Source: Streptococcus suis
GTDB taxonomy: Bacteria; Bacillota; Bacilli; Lactobacillales; Streptococcaceae
Direction of reading: 5' to 3'
Length of the DNA stretch: 64,000 nucleotides
Assembly (NCBI RefSeq): GCF_019856455.1
Contig: NZ_CP082205.1
Span: 806,001 to 870,000, forward strand
Part shown: positions 53,623 to 63,073 of the stretch, in pieces
Numbering within the stretch: position 1 is the stretch's first letter
Layout: each line of letters starts with the position of its first letter
Notes under the pieces: generated by a model
Databases searched by the model: none
The model's input: only the letters and a program-made list of their open reading frames with translations
Told to the model about the DNA's origin: nothing
Made by a program: the position numbers and the translations under genes

Positions 53623-55047
53623 ATGAAGGCGTATAATAATTATATTAACGGTTCTTGGGTTGGATCAGAAAAATCAATCGCGATTCACTCACCGATTAAT
53701 CAAGAAAAACTAGGTACAGTACCTGCTATGTCAAAAGAAGAAGTTGATAAGGCGATGGATGCTGCTAGAAAGGCATTGCCCGCTTGGCGTGCCCTTTCAG
53801 CATTTGAACGTGCTCAATATTTGCATAAGGCAGCAAATATTTTGGAAGAACGTAAAGATGCAATCGGTGAAATTTTAGCTAAAGAAGTTTCGAAAGGGAT
53901 CAAGGCTTCCATCGGTGAAGTGGATCGTTCTGCCCACCTCATTCGTTTTGCTGCTGAAGAAGGCTTGCGTGTTTATGGTTCATCATTAGAGGGTGGAACC
54001 TACGAGCCAACTGCTAAGTCAAAGGTTTCTTTGGTTCGTCGTGAACCGGTAGGTATCGTATTGGCGATTGCACCGTATAACTACCCTGTTAACTTATCGG
54101 CATCAAAAATTGCTCCTGCTTTAATTGGTGGTAACGTGGTAATGTTTAAACCACCAACGCAGGGTTCAATTTCTGGTCTATTGTTGGCGGAAGCTTTTGC
54201 AGATGCTGGTATCCCAGCGGGTGTCTTTAATACCATTACTGGTCGCGGTTCAGAAATTGGTGACTACATCATTGAACATCCAGAAGTAAACTTCATTAAC
54301 TTTACGGGTTCAACGCCAATTGGTCAAAAAGTCGGTAAATTAGCAGGCATTCGTCCAATCATGCTTGAATTGGGTGGTAAGGATGCTGCGGTTGTTATGG
54401 AAGATGCGGATTTGGACCACACTGCAAAAGAAATTGTAAGTGGTGCCTACAGCTATTCAGGTCAACGTTGTACGGCTATTAAGCGTGTTCTTGTTATGGA
54501 TTCTGTAGCTGATGAATTGGCTGCGAAGTTGAAAGCAGAAGTTGAGAAATTGACTGTCGGTAATCCATTTGAGAACAAGGATATTACGCCAGTTATTGAC
54601 GAACAATCAGCAGAATTTATTGAAGGCCTAGTTAGAGATGCACAGGCTAAAGGTGCAACGGAATTGACACCATATAAACGTGAGAAAAACTTGATTTGGC
54701 CAACCCTTCTTGACCATGTTACACCAGATATGGAAATTGCTTGGGAAGAACCATTTGGACCAGTTCTTCCAATTATTCGTGTTTCATCATTGGATGAAAT
54801 GTTGGAATTGTGTAACCAATCTGAGTATGGTCTTCAATCTTCTATCTTTACAAGCAACTATCCATTTGCTTTTGATTTTGCTTCTAAATTAGAAGTTGGT
54901 ACGGTTCATATCAATGCCAAGACCCAACGTGGTCCAGATAACTTCCCGTTCTTGGGTGTCAAGGGTTCAGGAGCAGGTGTTCAAGGTATCCGTTATAGTA
55001 TCGAAGCGATGACGAAAGTGAAGTCAGTGGTATTTGACGTTCAATAA
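53623..55047 (+). CDS. gapN: NADP-dependent non-phosphorylating glyceraldehyde-3-phosphate dehydrogenase
   Basis: ATG 53623 follows AAAGGAGGAAG. The 474-residue aldehyde dehydrogenase-fold protein has catalytic Cys283 (S-G-Q-R-C-T-A-I), Glu249 (M-L-E-L-G-G-K) and Asn153 (P-Y-N-Y-P). Overall sequence and start (M-K-A-Y-N-N-Y-I-N-G) fit streptococcal GapN, which oxidises glyceraldehyde-3-phosphate to 3-phosphoglycerate and supplies NADPH, because streptococci lack a full oxidative pentose route. Confidence 0.93.
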   Translation: MKAYNNYINGSWVGSEKSIAIHSPINQEKLGTVPAMSKEEVDKAMDAARKALPAWRALSAFERAQYLHKAANILEERKDAIGEILAKEVSKGIKASIGEVDRSAHLIRFAAEEGLRVYGSSLEGGTYEPTAKSKVSLVRREPVGIVLAIAPYNYPVNLSASKIAPALIGGNVVMFKPPTQGSISGLLLAEAFADAGIPAGVFNTITGRGSEIGDYIIEHPEVNFINFTGSTPIGQKVGKLAGIRPIMLELGGKDAAVVMEDADLDHTAKEIVSGAYSYSGQRCTAIKRVLVMDSVADELAAKLKAEVEKLTVGNPFENKDITPVIDEQSAEFIEGLVRDAQAKGATELTPYKREKNLIWPTLLDHVTPDMEIAWEEPFGPVLPIIRVSSLDEMLELCNQSEYGLQSSIFTSNYPFAFDFASKLEVGTVHINAKTQRGPDNFPFLGVKGSGAGVQGIRYSIEAMTKVKSVVFDVQ

Positions 55048-55054
55048 AATAATA

Positions 55055-55421
55055 AGGGAGTGGGACAAAAATCGGTAACCCGCAGAGTTCGATGAGTCGT
55101 TAGCCCACCCCCGCACAGTTGAGTAGGGCTGTAAAGAGGCCGGGCAGAAAGTCCAGCCTCGCTTCTTAGAGTTCGTGTCAACATCTCAGCGCAGTGGTTG
55201 ATTGGCAGATTTGTTCGTGTTTCACACTCCAAATCTGACCTATACGACTGATGCGAACAGAGTTCGCTTCATCTCCAACCTCAAACTGTCTCCCAGACAG
55301 TTTGAGCTGTGTGTGGGTGGGAGTGAAACAGTCTGTGGATAGACTGTTTCAGCTCAACAACTTAAAACGAAAAATTGTTGACGAACTCTTTTTAAACTGA
55401 TCGAGTTCTTTCCTACTCCCT
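55055..55421 (+). repeat. Dispersed repeat A, copy 2 (complete)
   Basis: It begins AGGGAGTGGGA (55055-55065) and ends TCCTACTCCCT (55411-55421), imperfect terminal inverted repeats, and shares its core with copies at 18892 and 43305. It has several internal hairpins (CAAACTGTCT/AGACAGTTTG, GAAACAGTCT/AGACTGTTTC) and no ORF with coding signs. The layout is MITE-like. Between it and the next gene lie a hairpin with GAGGC...GCCTC (55472-55503) and the terminator below, with no gene. Confidence 0.75.
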
Positions 55422-55533
55422 AATTAGAGCTCACTCAACCACTGCGTCAAGTTTAACTATTGAAAAAAACTAAGGAGGCCAGGACTTTTGTCCCAGCCTC
55501 TTTTACTTACGTACTGGCAATCATTCATTCACG

Positions 55534-55567
55534 AAAAAAAGTTCTAACCTCAAAATGAGATTAGAAC
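55534..55567 (-). terminator. Terminator of DUF1846 gene
   Basis: Arms GTTCTAACCTCA and TGAGATTAGAAC (55541-55552 and 55556-55567) precede a T7 run on the minus strand. Confidence 0.85.
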
Positions 55568-55576
55568 AGGATTTGG

Positions 55577-57064
55577 TTATTTAGCTTGATAAAACTTATT
55601 GTGTTGGTAGATAGGGTCAAAGGTAAGATTGATACCTAATTTACGAAGGACGCTCTTGTCTTCATCAGAAAGGATAACGGTTGAGTGAGCTTCGCTACCA
55701 TTTAATTGGCCTAATTCTTTCATGGCACGTGCAGCAAGAGGGCTATCTTGTGCAGTGATGGCAAGGGCATTAAGGATTTCGCTTGCATCCAAACGTGTAT
55801 TACTTTTATCCAGATAATCTGCTTTCAATTCTTGGATTGGACGGATGTAGTTTGGTTCAATAAGAAGAGTTTCATCATCGATTTTAGTAATTTGCTTGAT
55901 GGCGTTGAGAAGGACAGTTGCAGTTGGTTTAAGGAGGTCGGATGTCTTACCTGTTACAATCTCTCCAGTTGGTAACTGAATAGCAAGGGCAGGGCTAGTT
56001 GTCAGCTCTGCTTTTTCGCGCGCAGCGATAACAACCTTACGATCTGCTGGTGTCACGCCGACTTCATTCATGAGGAGTTCAATCTTTTTAACTGCTTGCT
56101 CGCTCACCCGCTCTGCCTTGAAATCAACCAAGGTCTGGTAGTAGCGGCGGATGATTTCTTGCTTGGATGCTTCGATCGCAGCCTCTTCGTTCACGATAGA
56201 ATAGCCCACCATGTTAACCCCCATGTCTGTCGGTGAGGCGTATGGTGATTTGTTCAAAATACGTTCAAAGGTACGGTTGAGGACAGGGAAGACCTCGATG
56301 TCACGGTTGTAGTTGACCGCTGTTTTGCCGTAAGTTTGCAGGTGGAAGGGGTCGATCATGTTGAGGTCGTCCAGGTCAGCAGTTGCTGCTTCATAGGCCA
56401 AGTTAACGGGATGGTGGAGTGGTAAGTTCCACACTGGGAAGGTTTCAAACTTAGCATAGCCTGATGTTACGCCATGTAGTTGGTCGTGGTAAAGTTGGGA
56501 GATACAAGTCGCCAATTTACCTGAACCAGGTCCAGGTGCGGTGACAACGACGAGATTGCGACTAGTTTCAATGTAGTCATTTTTGCCCATACCTTCTGGT
56601 GAGATGATGTGGTCAATATCAGAAGGATAGCCCTTGATTGGGTAGTGGAGATAGGACTTAATACCATGTTTTTCCAACTGTTTGCGGAAGGCGTCTGCAG
56701 CTGGTTGGTTGCGGTATTGGGTAATGACGACAGAACCAACGTAAATATCAATATCATTAAATGTATCAATCAAGCGGAAGACTTCTTGGTCATAAGAAAT
56801 ACCCAAGTCACCACGTGCCTTAGAATGTTCGATGTTGCTTGCATTGATGGCGATGACGATTTCTACTTGGTCTTTTAACTCTTGGAGGAGTTTGATTTTG
56901 TTATCTGGTTCATAGCCAGGTAAAACACGGGCTGCGTGGAAATCTTCCAGCATTTTTCCGCCAAACTCCATGTAGAGTTTGCCTTCAAACTGAGCAATAC
57001 GCTCTAAAATGTGATCACGTTGCAAATTCAAGTATTTAGTTGAATCAAATGCGATTTTTTTCAT
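55577..57064 (-). CDS. DUF1846 family protein
   Basis: The start [11 protein letters not shown] at 57064 has GGAGGA upstream. The ATG at 57082 overlaps that site. The 495-residue soluble protein has [27 protein letters not shown], a G-P-G-S-G-K-L-A-T nucleotide-binding-like loop and I-N-R/K-rich blocks typical of DUF1846. Function is not established. It is preceded by a short leader with its own terminator. Confidence 0.85.
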   Translation of the reverse strand: MKKIAFDSTKYLNLQRDHILERIAQFEGKLYMEFGGKMLEDFHAARVLPGYEPDNKIKLLQELKDQVEIVIAINASNIEHSKARGDLGISYDQEVFRLIDTFNDIDIYVGSVVITQYRNQPAADAFRKQLEKHGIKSYLHYPIKGYPSDIDHIISPEGMGKNDYIETSRNLVVVTAPGPGSGKLATCISQLYHDQLHGVTSGYAKFETFPVWNLPLHHPVNLAYEAATADLDDLNMIDPFHLQTYGKTAVNYNRDIEVFPVLNRTFERILNKSPYASPTDMGVNMVGYSIVNEEAAIEASKQEIIRRYYQTLVDFKAERVSEQAVKKIELLMNEVGVTPADRKVVIAAREKAELTTSPALAIQLPTGEIVTGKTSDLLKPTATVLLNAIKQITKIDDETLLIEPNYIRPIQELKADYLDKSNTRLDASEILNALAITAQDSPLAARAMKELGQLNGSEAHSTVILSDEDKSVLRKLGINLTFDPIYQHNKFYQAK

Positions 57065-57105
57065 TATAAATATGTCCTCCAAATATGTATTATTCTCTGG
57101 GAAAA

Positions 57106-57165
57106 CAAAAAATAGCTCCCTAAAACTAGGGAGCCTTTTCTCCGACCTCTCAAAAGAGGTGCCCG
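57106..57165 (-). promoter_or_regulatory. Attenuator-like leader of DUF1846 gene
   Basis: On the minus strand, a hairpin ACCTCT-TTTG-AGAGGT (57145-57160) is followed by a strong terminator GCTCCCTA-GTTT-TAGGGAGC (57115-57134) with a U-run (57106-57111), all between the promoter and the gene. The default RNA would be about 60 nt. I do not recognise a known riboswitch class in it. Confidence 0.6.
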
Positions 57166-57171
57166 AACAAT

Positions 57172-57200
57172 ACTATAACAAACTGTGCTAATCTTGTCAA
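57172..57200 (-). promoter_or_regulatory. Promoter of the DUF1846 leader
   Basis: On the minus strand TTGACA (57195-57200), 17 bp, TATAGT (57172-57177): a near-consensus sigma-A promoter. Confidence 0.75.
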
Positions 57201-57223
57201 GAAAAAGTCAGATAGAAGAAAAA

Positions 57224-57316
57224 TTAAACGAATGTTTAAAAAATATTTAATTTTTATAAAATTAAGTATTGACTTTATTAAAATAAAGTGTAAAATAATA
57301 TTAAATAAATGTTTAA
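57224..57316 (+). promoter_or_regulatory. MFS operon promoter with two palindromic operators
   Basis: TTAAACGAATGTTTAA (57224-57239) and TTAAATAAATGTTTAA (57301-57316) are near-identical palindromic 16-mers on either side of TTGACT (57269-57274) and TAAAAT (57291-57296; 16-bp spacing). They are good candidates for binding the ArsR-type regulator encoded at the end of the operon. Confidence 0.6.
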
Positions 57317-57337
57317 TTAAATTAAAAGGAGTTTATT

Positions 57338-58606
57338 ATGAAAAAATTAGTCAACAATAAATTATTCCTGTCCAGCTTTGTAGCAGACTTGATTTCTAAC
57401 TTTGGAGATACGCTTTACTATCTGGCTTTGATGAACTATGTTTTACTCTTGCCAGATACCAAGTTTGCCTTAGCCATGATTACCGCTTCTGAAACCTTGC
57501 CGATTTTGGCAGGCCTCTTCATAGGAATCTGGGCGGACAAGACTAAAAATAAACTGGATACCATTCTAGCTACCCTTGTGATCCGTGTTGGTTTATATGC
57601 CCTTGTTGGTTTCTTGATGGGATTTACCCCAGCCCTGTGGGTTGTGGCAGTGGTCTGCGTCATCAACTTCCTGTCTGACCTTGCTGGTCAATACGAAAAC
57701 GGTCTCTATATGCCAGTCAGCTTGCGGGTTGTGGCAGCTGAAGACCGTGAAACAGCTATGGCTTTTAAAATGACTGTTAAAAATCTCTTGCAAATTGCCT
57801 TCCAAGCCAGTGGTGCCATCCTGATCGGATTTATGTCCTATCAAAACCTAGCCTTCTTCAACGCTGGGACCTTCTTGGTCAGCCTTGCGATTATGGCAGG
57901 TTTGCGTCCAGCTTTTGCCAAGTTGTTGAAAGAGAGTCCTATCCAAGAAGTTGAACAAACCGAAACAGAAGCAGGACTTATCAAGGGAATTGGTCAGAGT
58001 ATCAAAGATTCCTACCAAGCTGTGCAGAATATTCCTGTTCTTAAAGCGTCAATCATTACCATTGCAAGCTTGAATGCGATTTTTACTGCCCTCTCACCAT
58101 TAGCAATTCTTAATATGAAGGAGTTTTCAGACTTTGTGATTGTCAATGCGGGGACAACGGTGGCTCTGATTTCCATTCTCTTCTCAGTTGGTAGTATCTT
58201 GGGGTCAAGTATCGGTATGGCTCTTTTCAAAAATGTTAGCTTGGTCAACCTCCTCAAGTTTTCTACTCTTATGCCTGTTTTACTTTTCTCAGGTTTCTTT
58301 CTTCACAATATTTATGTGGTATTGATGGTTATTTTTGTGACAGCTATGACTTTGGGTGTCTTCAATCCGAAAATGAGTGCTCTTGTTATGAATGAATTAC
58401 CGGAGGATAAATTAGCGACAGTCGGTGGAGGGATTGATGCTTTCTGCCAGATTGGTATGGTAGCAGGTCAAGCCTTGGTCGCCCTTATGGTGACGGTGCT
58501 TTCTGCGACAAGTATTTCTCTCATCTTCCTCTTGCTTTCTGTGGGACTCTTGGGTTATAGCATTTTTACAGGAAAAAATACTGAAAAGATTGTAGCTAGT
58601 GCATAG
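57338..58606 (+). CDS. MFS transporter, first of tandem pair
   Basis: The 422-residue protein has 10-12 hydrophobic segments and the MFS loop motif G-I-W-A-D-K-T-K-N-K between helices 2 and 3. The start M-K-K-L-V-N-N-K-L-F-L-S-S-F-V-A-D-L-I-S resembles MFS drug/macrolide-type exporters. AAAGGAG precedes the ATG. A close paralogue lies 35 bp downstream. The substrate is unknown. Confidence 0.87.
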   Translation: MKKLVNNKLFLSSFVADLISNFGDTLYYLALMNYVLLLPDTKFALAMITASETLPILAGLFIGIWADKTKNKLDTILATLVIRVGLYALVGFLMGFTPALWVVAVVCVINFLSDLAGQYENGLYMPVSLRVVAAEDRETAMAFKMTVKNLLQIAFQASGAILIGFMSYQNLAFFNAGTFLVSLAIMAGLRPAFAKLLKESPIQEVEQTETEAGLIKGIGQSIKDSYQAVQNIPVLKASIITIASLNAIFTALSPLAILNMKEFSDFVIVNAGTTVALISILFSVGSILGSSIGMALFKNVSLVNLLKFSTLMPVLLFSGFFLHNIYVVLMVIFVTAMTLGVFNPKMSALVMNELPEDKLATVGGGIDAFCQIGMVAGQALVALMVTVLSATSISLIFLLLSVGLLGYSIFTGKNTEKIVASA

Positions 58607-58641
58607 ATAGAAAAATTTGACTACTAGAAGGAAAATTACTT

Positions 58642-59910
58642 GTGAAAAAAATTATCTGTAATAAAATATTCTTGTTCAGTTACCTAGCAGATGTGATTTC
58701 CAACTTTGGCGATACGCTTTACTATCTGACTTTGATGAACTATGTCTTGTTTTTACCAGATACCAAGTTTGCCTTGGCCATGATTACGGTTTCTGAAACT
58801 CTGCCGATCTTGTCGGGACTTTTTATGGGAATTTGGGCTGATCGGACCAAAAAGAAATTGGACACGATTTTGGCTACTCTGGTGCTTCGTTTTGTTCTTT
58901 ATGTCCTCGTTGGCTTACTGATGGGATTTACACCAGCTCTCTGGATTGTAGCAGTCGTCTGTGTGGTCAATTTCTTGTCTGACTTGGCTGGGCAATACGA
59001 AAATGGTCTTTATATGCCACTTAGCCTGCGGGTCTTGGAGGCAGAAGACCGTGAAACAGCCATGGCCTTTAAGAACACCGTGGGTGGCATCTTGATGATT
59101 GTCTTTCGATCCAGCGGTGCCATTCTCATCGGCTTCATGTCTTACCAGAATCTTGCCTTTTTCAATGCTGGGACCTTCTTGGTCAGTCTTGCCATCATGG
59201 TAACCCTCCGTCCAGCTTTTGCCAAGTTGTTGAAAGAAAATCCTATCCAAGAGGCTGAACAAACCGAAACAGAAGCAGGACTTATCAAGGGAATTGGTCA
59301 GAGCCTTAAAGAATCTTATCAAGTCATTCAAAACATCCCTGTACTAAAGGCTTCTATTCTGACTATTTCGGGTATCAATACGGTTGTTAGTGCCGTATCT
59401 CCCATGGTTATCTTGTCTATGAAGGAATTTTCAGACTTCGTGATTGTCAATTCTGGCATAACTCTTGCCTTGGTATTCAATCTATTTTCTGTTGGTTACA
59501 TCCTTGGCTCTAGTCTAGGTATGGCTTTCTTCAAACATATCAGCTTGTCCAATCTGCTCAAGTGTTGTACAGTTTTTTCGGTCATCCTGTTTGTTGGCTT
59601 CTACCTTCATAATATTGATATTGTGATGGCGACTATCTTAGTCACTACCATGACGACTGGCATTTTCAATCCAAAAATGAGTGCTCTGGTTATGAATGAA
59701 CTACCCGAAGATAAATTGGCGACTATAAATGCAGGAATGGGGACTATATTTAATATTGGGATGCTTGCAGGTCAAGCCTTGGTCGCCCTTATGGTGACGG
59801 TGCTTTCTGCGACAAGTATTTCTCTCATCTTCCTCTTGCTTTCTGTGGGACTCTTGGGCTATACTATTCTTACAGGGATCAAGCCTGCAAAGTCATTCGT
59901 GAATACTTAG
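58642..59910 (+). CDS. MFS transporter, second of tandem pair
   Basis: Starts at GTG 58642 after AGAAGGA. Same length (422) and high similarity to the preceding transporter throughout, with G-I-W-A-D-R-T-K-K-K as loop motif. A 92-bp stretch near the end (59767-59858) is identical to the paralogue (58463-58554), pointing to gene conversion. Two such proteins may work as homologous exporters, perhaps with different specificity. Confidence 0.87.
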   Translation: MKKIICNKIFLFSYLADVISNFGDTLYYLTLMNYVLFLPDTKFALAMITVSETLPILSGLFMGIWADRTKKKLDTILATLVLRFVLYVLVGLLMGFTPALWIVAVVCVVNFLSDLAGQYENGLYMPLSLRVLEAEDRETAMAFKNTVGGILMIVFRSSGAILIGFMSYQNLAFFNAGTFLVSLAIMVTLRPAFAKLLKENPIQEAEQTETEAGLIKGIGQSLKESYQVIQNIPVLKASILTISGINTVVSAVSPMVILSMKEFSDFVIVNSGITLALVFNLFSVGYILGSSLGMAFFKHISLSNLLKCCTVFSVILFVGFYLHNIDIVMATILVTTMTTGIFNPKMSALVMNELPEDKLATINAGMGTIFNIGMLAGQALVALMVTVLSATSISLIFLLLSVGLLGYTILTGIKPAKSFVNT

Positions 59911-59920
59911 AAAGAAAACT

Positions 59921-60961
59921 ATGAAATTAGATTACCGAGATTATAGAAGCGAAATTGTCGAAAAATTCTTTATTCCTTTAATTGTTACGGAACGTGAGGA
60001 ACCGATTGAGGCGGATTTTTCACAGAAAGAAAAAGACATTCTCAAAGATGCCTTGGACATTCGTGATGAGATGGAAGAAAAGTTGGCGGATTATCGTCAG
60101 GAGGTTAATGAGGTCTTTGTCTGGGGACATATCTTTACAATCCTGCACACCTTGTATTTCTACCTCTTGGATCAAGGACAGGATCCTAAGACAGTCGAGG
60201 AAGCTTGTCAATTGATTTTAAAGCTGTCTCAAGAAGAAGTAGAAGATGCCATGCGAACCATGTTGGCGTCTGAAAATGACGGACATCGTGAAAAGGACCT
60301 CAGCCTCATGGAACTCTTGGAAAAGACAGATAAAAAGCCGGCAGATAAGTGGTACTGGTCACTGGCTATTCGCAATCCTTTGGAAACAGTTCAGCGGTCT
60401 GTCCATCTCTTGGATAAGCTGCTCCCAATCTATCAGCCCTATTTTGAGCTGGCAAGGGCGGAGCGTGAAAAATTTGCTCATGAATTTGACATTGAAAAAC
60501 TCTATCAAGAGTCCAAGCGGTTATCAATGACTAGCTTGGATGCTTTGAGTGTTGAAAATGCTCAATTCTTCGTTCTCAGTCCGTGGAATTATTGGTTTGC
60601 TTATTATGGCAATGAGCAGTTTGACACTATGAAGGTTGCCTTGCTTGCTTCCTGTAGAATTGACCAGATTATGCTGTCAAATGACGAGCTGGATCTGGAT
60701 GATTTGACAACAGTTCTCAAGGTTATCAGCGATAGTACGCGTTATCAGGTCTTGGTGGAGCTGACCAAGCCCCATGCCAAGAGCAAGGATATCGCAGAGC
60801 GACTGAATATTACAGGGGCTGCCGTATCCTTCCACACCCAAAAGCTGATTAATGGCGACCTGCTCCTCTTTAACACAAAAGTCAAGGACGCTAAATACAG
60901 TGTCAATCGCGACCTGCTCCAACAGGTGATTGATAAGTTGAAAGAGGATTTTGATTTGTAA
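59921..60961 (+). CDS. ArsR-type HTH regulator with long N-terminal domain
   Basis: The 346-residue protein starts 10 bp after the second MFS gene. The N-terminal 250 residues are helical and acidic and unrecognised. The C-terminal 85 residues are a winged helix: I-S-D-S-T-R-Y-Q-V-L-V-E-L-T-K...S-K-D-I-A-E-R-L-N-I-T-G-A-A-V-S-F-H-T-Q-K-L, typical of ArsR-like repressors. It probably controls the two MFS genes through the palindromes at 57224 and 57301. Confidence 0.83.
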   Translation: MKLDYRDYRSEIVEKFFIPLIVTEREEPIEADFSQKEKDILKDALDIRDEMEEKLADYRQEVNEVFVWGHIFTILHTLYFYLLDQGQDPKTVEEACQLILKLSQEEVEDAMRTMLASENDGHREKDLSLMELLEKTDKKPADKWYWSLAIRNPLETVQRSVHLLDKLLPIYQPYFELARAEREKFAHEFDIEKLYQESKRLSMTSLDALSVENAQFFVLSPWNYWFAYYGNEQFDTMKVALLASCRIDQIMLSNDELDLDDLTTVLKVISDSTRYQVLVELTKPHAKSKDIAERLNITGAAVSFHTQKLINGDLLLFNTKVKDAKYSVNRDLLQQVIDKLKEDFDL

Positions 60962-60996
60962 AAAAGCCTTGTAAGTTAAGTCTTACAAGGTTCTTT
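60962..60996 (+). terminator. Terminator
   Basis: CCTTGTAAG/CTTACAAGG arms (60967-60975 and 60982-60990) with TTCTTTT following. The remaining gap to 61187 holds a degenerate dispersed repeat (ACTCTTCGAAAATC... and CCAACAGTCT/AGACTGTTGG hairpin), with no gene. Confidence 0.8.
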
Positions 60997-61187
60997 TGTG
61001 CTTATACTCTTCGAAAATCAAAATCAGACGTTGTTGACTTGATTTGATGAGTGAAAAGGTCCAGTGGATCTTTTCAGCCTGTTCCCTTGAAATATAATAA
61101 GGAACAGTGTTCTATCTGCATCTTACGGTCACGAACCAAGTTCGTCTAATTTCCGACCTCCAACAGTCTATTCCCAGACTGTTGGAG

Positions 61188-62195
61188 CTAGTCTGTTTTT
61201 GATTTTCTTTGAGTATTAATGATTAACCAGCTGAGCAGTTGGCAAGTGATGATGGTGATAAGGAAGACTAACCAACCTTGCTGTATTTTGGTCAGGGAAC
61301 TAGTTTCTAGGAAGAAAAAGCTGATTTCGACTGGGATAACATGGATAAAATAATAATAGCTGGCGTATTCTTTTAGAAATTGGAATTTTTTCTTGCGGAA
61401 GAGGTCTGTGGTTAGGGTCCAGGCGACTAGATAGGCTGTGAATGGAATCAGGCTAAACAGAAAGTTCTTGTCGTAGCCCTGATTGAGATAGATGATAGTG
61501 GCTTCAAAAGCTAAAAGGGCTATGCAGACAAGTAGTTTGGTTTTTTGTCGGTGTTGGAAAATGGGTTGATTGAGTTTGTCGGCTAGATAAAAGCCTGTCA
61601 GGACAAAAATCGGTGCGTAGAAGAGGCCGTTGCGGCTGGTGAAAAAGAAGGTTTTGTAGCTGTCAAATGCGGTCAGGAAAATCGATTCTGCTAGGTAGGA
61701 GGAGTAGGTTTCGACTGAGCCTAGGAGATAGAGAAGGCAGGCTAGACAAGCTGTGATGCGCCAGCCCCATTTCTCCAAGGAAAAATGGACGAGGACAAGT
61801 CCTAGCAAGAAGGCGGGCATGTACCAGAGTTGGTAGCTGGTGCCGGTGTAGGTCAGTCCGACTAGGAGTGCGAGGGGATAGTAGGGGAAGGGGATTTCTT
61901 GGAGTGTTAGGTAGATGAGGTAGAAGGGCAGGTAGAGGGCGGACCAGGTCAAGTATTGTTTGCTGTAGCGGATGAGGTATTGTTTGGAGAGACTAGAGTA
62001 GTTATGTCGGAGGAAGAAGCTGGCGGTGACCATGAAGTAGGGGACGACCATGCGGCTAAAGATTGATTTTTGGATGAAGTGGAGCTGGTCTGCTTCAAAT
62101 AACCTGCGGCAATGGAGGGCGATAACGAGAATGGCTCCGATGAACTGGATGAGGGAGAGTAGTGATGTATTGAGTGGTTTTGTCTTATTTTGCAT
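61188..62195 (-). CDS. Acyltransferase 3-family membrane protein
   Basis: The likely start is M-Q-N-K-T-K-P-L-N-T at 62195, giving 335 residues; a longer frame to 62297 would cross the rnc promoter region. About ten membrane segments, the first with I-A-L-H-C-R-R-L-F carrying the conserved His/Arg, then P-Y-F-M-V-T-A-S-F-F and L-W-Y-M-P-A-F as in acyltransferase 3 enzymes (OatA-like membrane domain). It probably transfers acetyl groups to a surface sugar. It has no SGNH domain, and the substrate is unknown. Confidence 0.8.
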   Translation of the reverse strand: MQNKTKPLNTSLLSLIQFIGAILVIALHCRRLFEADQLHFIQKSIFSRMVVPYFMVTASFFLRHNYSSLSKQYLIRYSKQYLTWSALYLPFYLIYLTLQEIPFPYYPLALLVGLTYTGTSYQLWYMPAFLLGLVLVHFSLEKWGWRITACLACLLYLLGSVETYSSYLAESIFLTAFDSYKTFFFTSRNGLFYAPIFVLTGFYLADKLNQPIFQHRQKTKLLVCIALLAFEATIIYLNQGYDKNFLFSLIPFTAYLVAWTLTTDLFRKKKFQFLKEYASYYYFIHVIPVEISFFFLETSSLTKIQQGWLVFLITIITCQLLSWLIINTQRKSKTD

Positions 62196-62317
62196 GCTAA
62201 CGTTTTTCTTTTTTTCTTCTATTTTATCGAAATCTGATGAATATGTAAATGTTTGCAAAAAGATGTGGAGAGGTGCTGGCTGAAACTTAGTTGACAAGAG
62301 AAGTCCAGTGGAAAATA

Positions 62318-62326
62318 TGGTATAAT
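62318..62326 (+). promoter_or_regulatory. Extended -10 promoter of rnc-smc
   Basis: TGGTATAAT is an extended -10, 59 bp before rnc. A TTGACA at 62291 is too far upstream (24 bp) to be its normal -35. Confidence 0.55.
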
Positions 62327-62384
62327 GTTAGGACGGAGTAAATGTAAACCATCTATTTCGTTTAAGTTAGAAAGGAGCATATAG

Positions 62385-63071
62385 ATGAAAGATTTACGTG
62401 CAAAATTATTGGCTGATTTTGGGATTGATTTTCCGGATTTGAATTTATTAGAAACGGCTTTTACCCATACTTCTTATGCCAATGAGCATCGCCTTCTAAA
62501 AATTTCACATAATGAACGCTTGGAATTTTTAGGAGACGCTGTTCTCCAATTGATGATTTCCAAGTACCTCTATAAAAAATATCCTGATAGACCGGAAGGT
62601 GAGATGTCCAAGTTGCGTTCGACCTTTGTACGTGAGGAGTCTTTGGCTGGTTTTTCACGTGCTTGTGGTTTTGATCGGTTTCTTCGTCTTGGTAAGGGGG
62701 AAGAGAAGTCTGGAGGGCGAAATCGCGATACTATTTTAGGAGATGCTTTCGAGGCGTTCTTAGGAGCTCTGCTATTGGACAAAGGGGAAAAGACCGTAGA
62801 GGAATTTATCCATAAGGTCATGATTCCTCGTTTAGAAAAAGGGAATTTTGAGCGCGTGACCGACTATAAGACTGCTTTGCAGGAAATTTTGCAGGTCAAT
62901 GGTGAGATTGCTATTTCGTATCAAGTAATAGCTGAGTCTGGACCTGCCCATGATAAGACCTTTGAAGTGGAGGTATCTGCTGATCAGCGTGTGATTGGTC
63001 GTGGTCGTGGTCGCTCTAAGAAATTAGCTGAACAAGCCGCCGCCAAAAATGCTGTGGAGGCTAGAGGATAG
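62385..63071 (+). CDS. rnc: Ribonuclease III
   Basis: The 228-residue protein has the signature [12 protein letters not shown] and D-A-F-E-A-F-L-G-A with catalytic Glu/Asp, then a C-terminal dsRNA-binding domain ([10 protein letters not shown]... [12 protein letters not shown]). It cuts double-stranded RNA such as rRNA precursors. AAAGGAG precedes the ATG. smc follows after two bases, the usual streptococcal order. Confidence 0.96.
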   Translation: MKDLRAKLLADFGIDFPDLNLLETAFTHTSYANEHRLLKISHNERLEFLGDAVLQLMISKYLYKKYPDRPEGEMSKLRSTFVREESLAGFSRACGFDRFLRLGKGEEKSGGRNRDTILGDAFEAFLGALLLDKGEKTVEEFIHKVMIPRLEKGNFERVTDYKTALQEILQVNGEIAISYQVIAESGPAHDKTFEVEVSADQRVIGRGRGRSKKLAEQAAAKNAVEARG

Positions 63072-63073
63072 GT

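Noticed and set aside
57106..57165. Known riboswitch classes (ZTP, preQ1, SAM, FMN, fluoride) for the DUF1846 leader
   Set aside because: None of the conserved cores I know could be placed on the short leader, so it is reported only as an attenuator-like element.
61000..61187. Another full copy of repeat A
   Set aside because: Only the CCAACAGTCT/AGACTGTTGG-type hairpin and an AGTTCG-rich stretch are shared. The ends and core are absent, so it is a different or decayed repeat.
62196..62297. Longer start for the acyltransferase
   Set aside because: The extension upstream of M-Q-N-K is polar, has no ribosome site, and would lie over the rnc promoter region.
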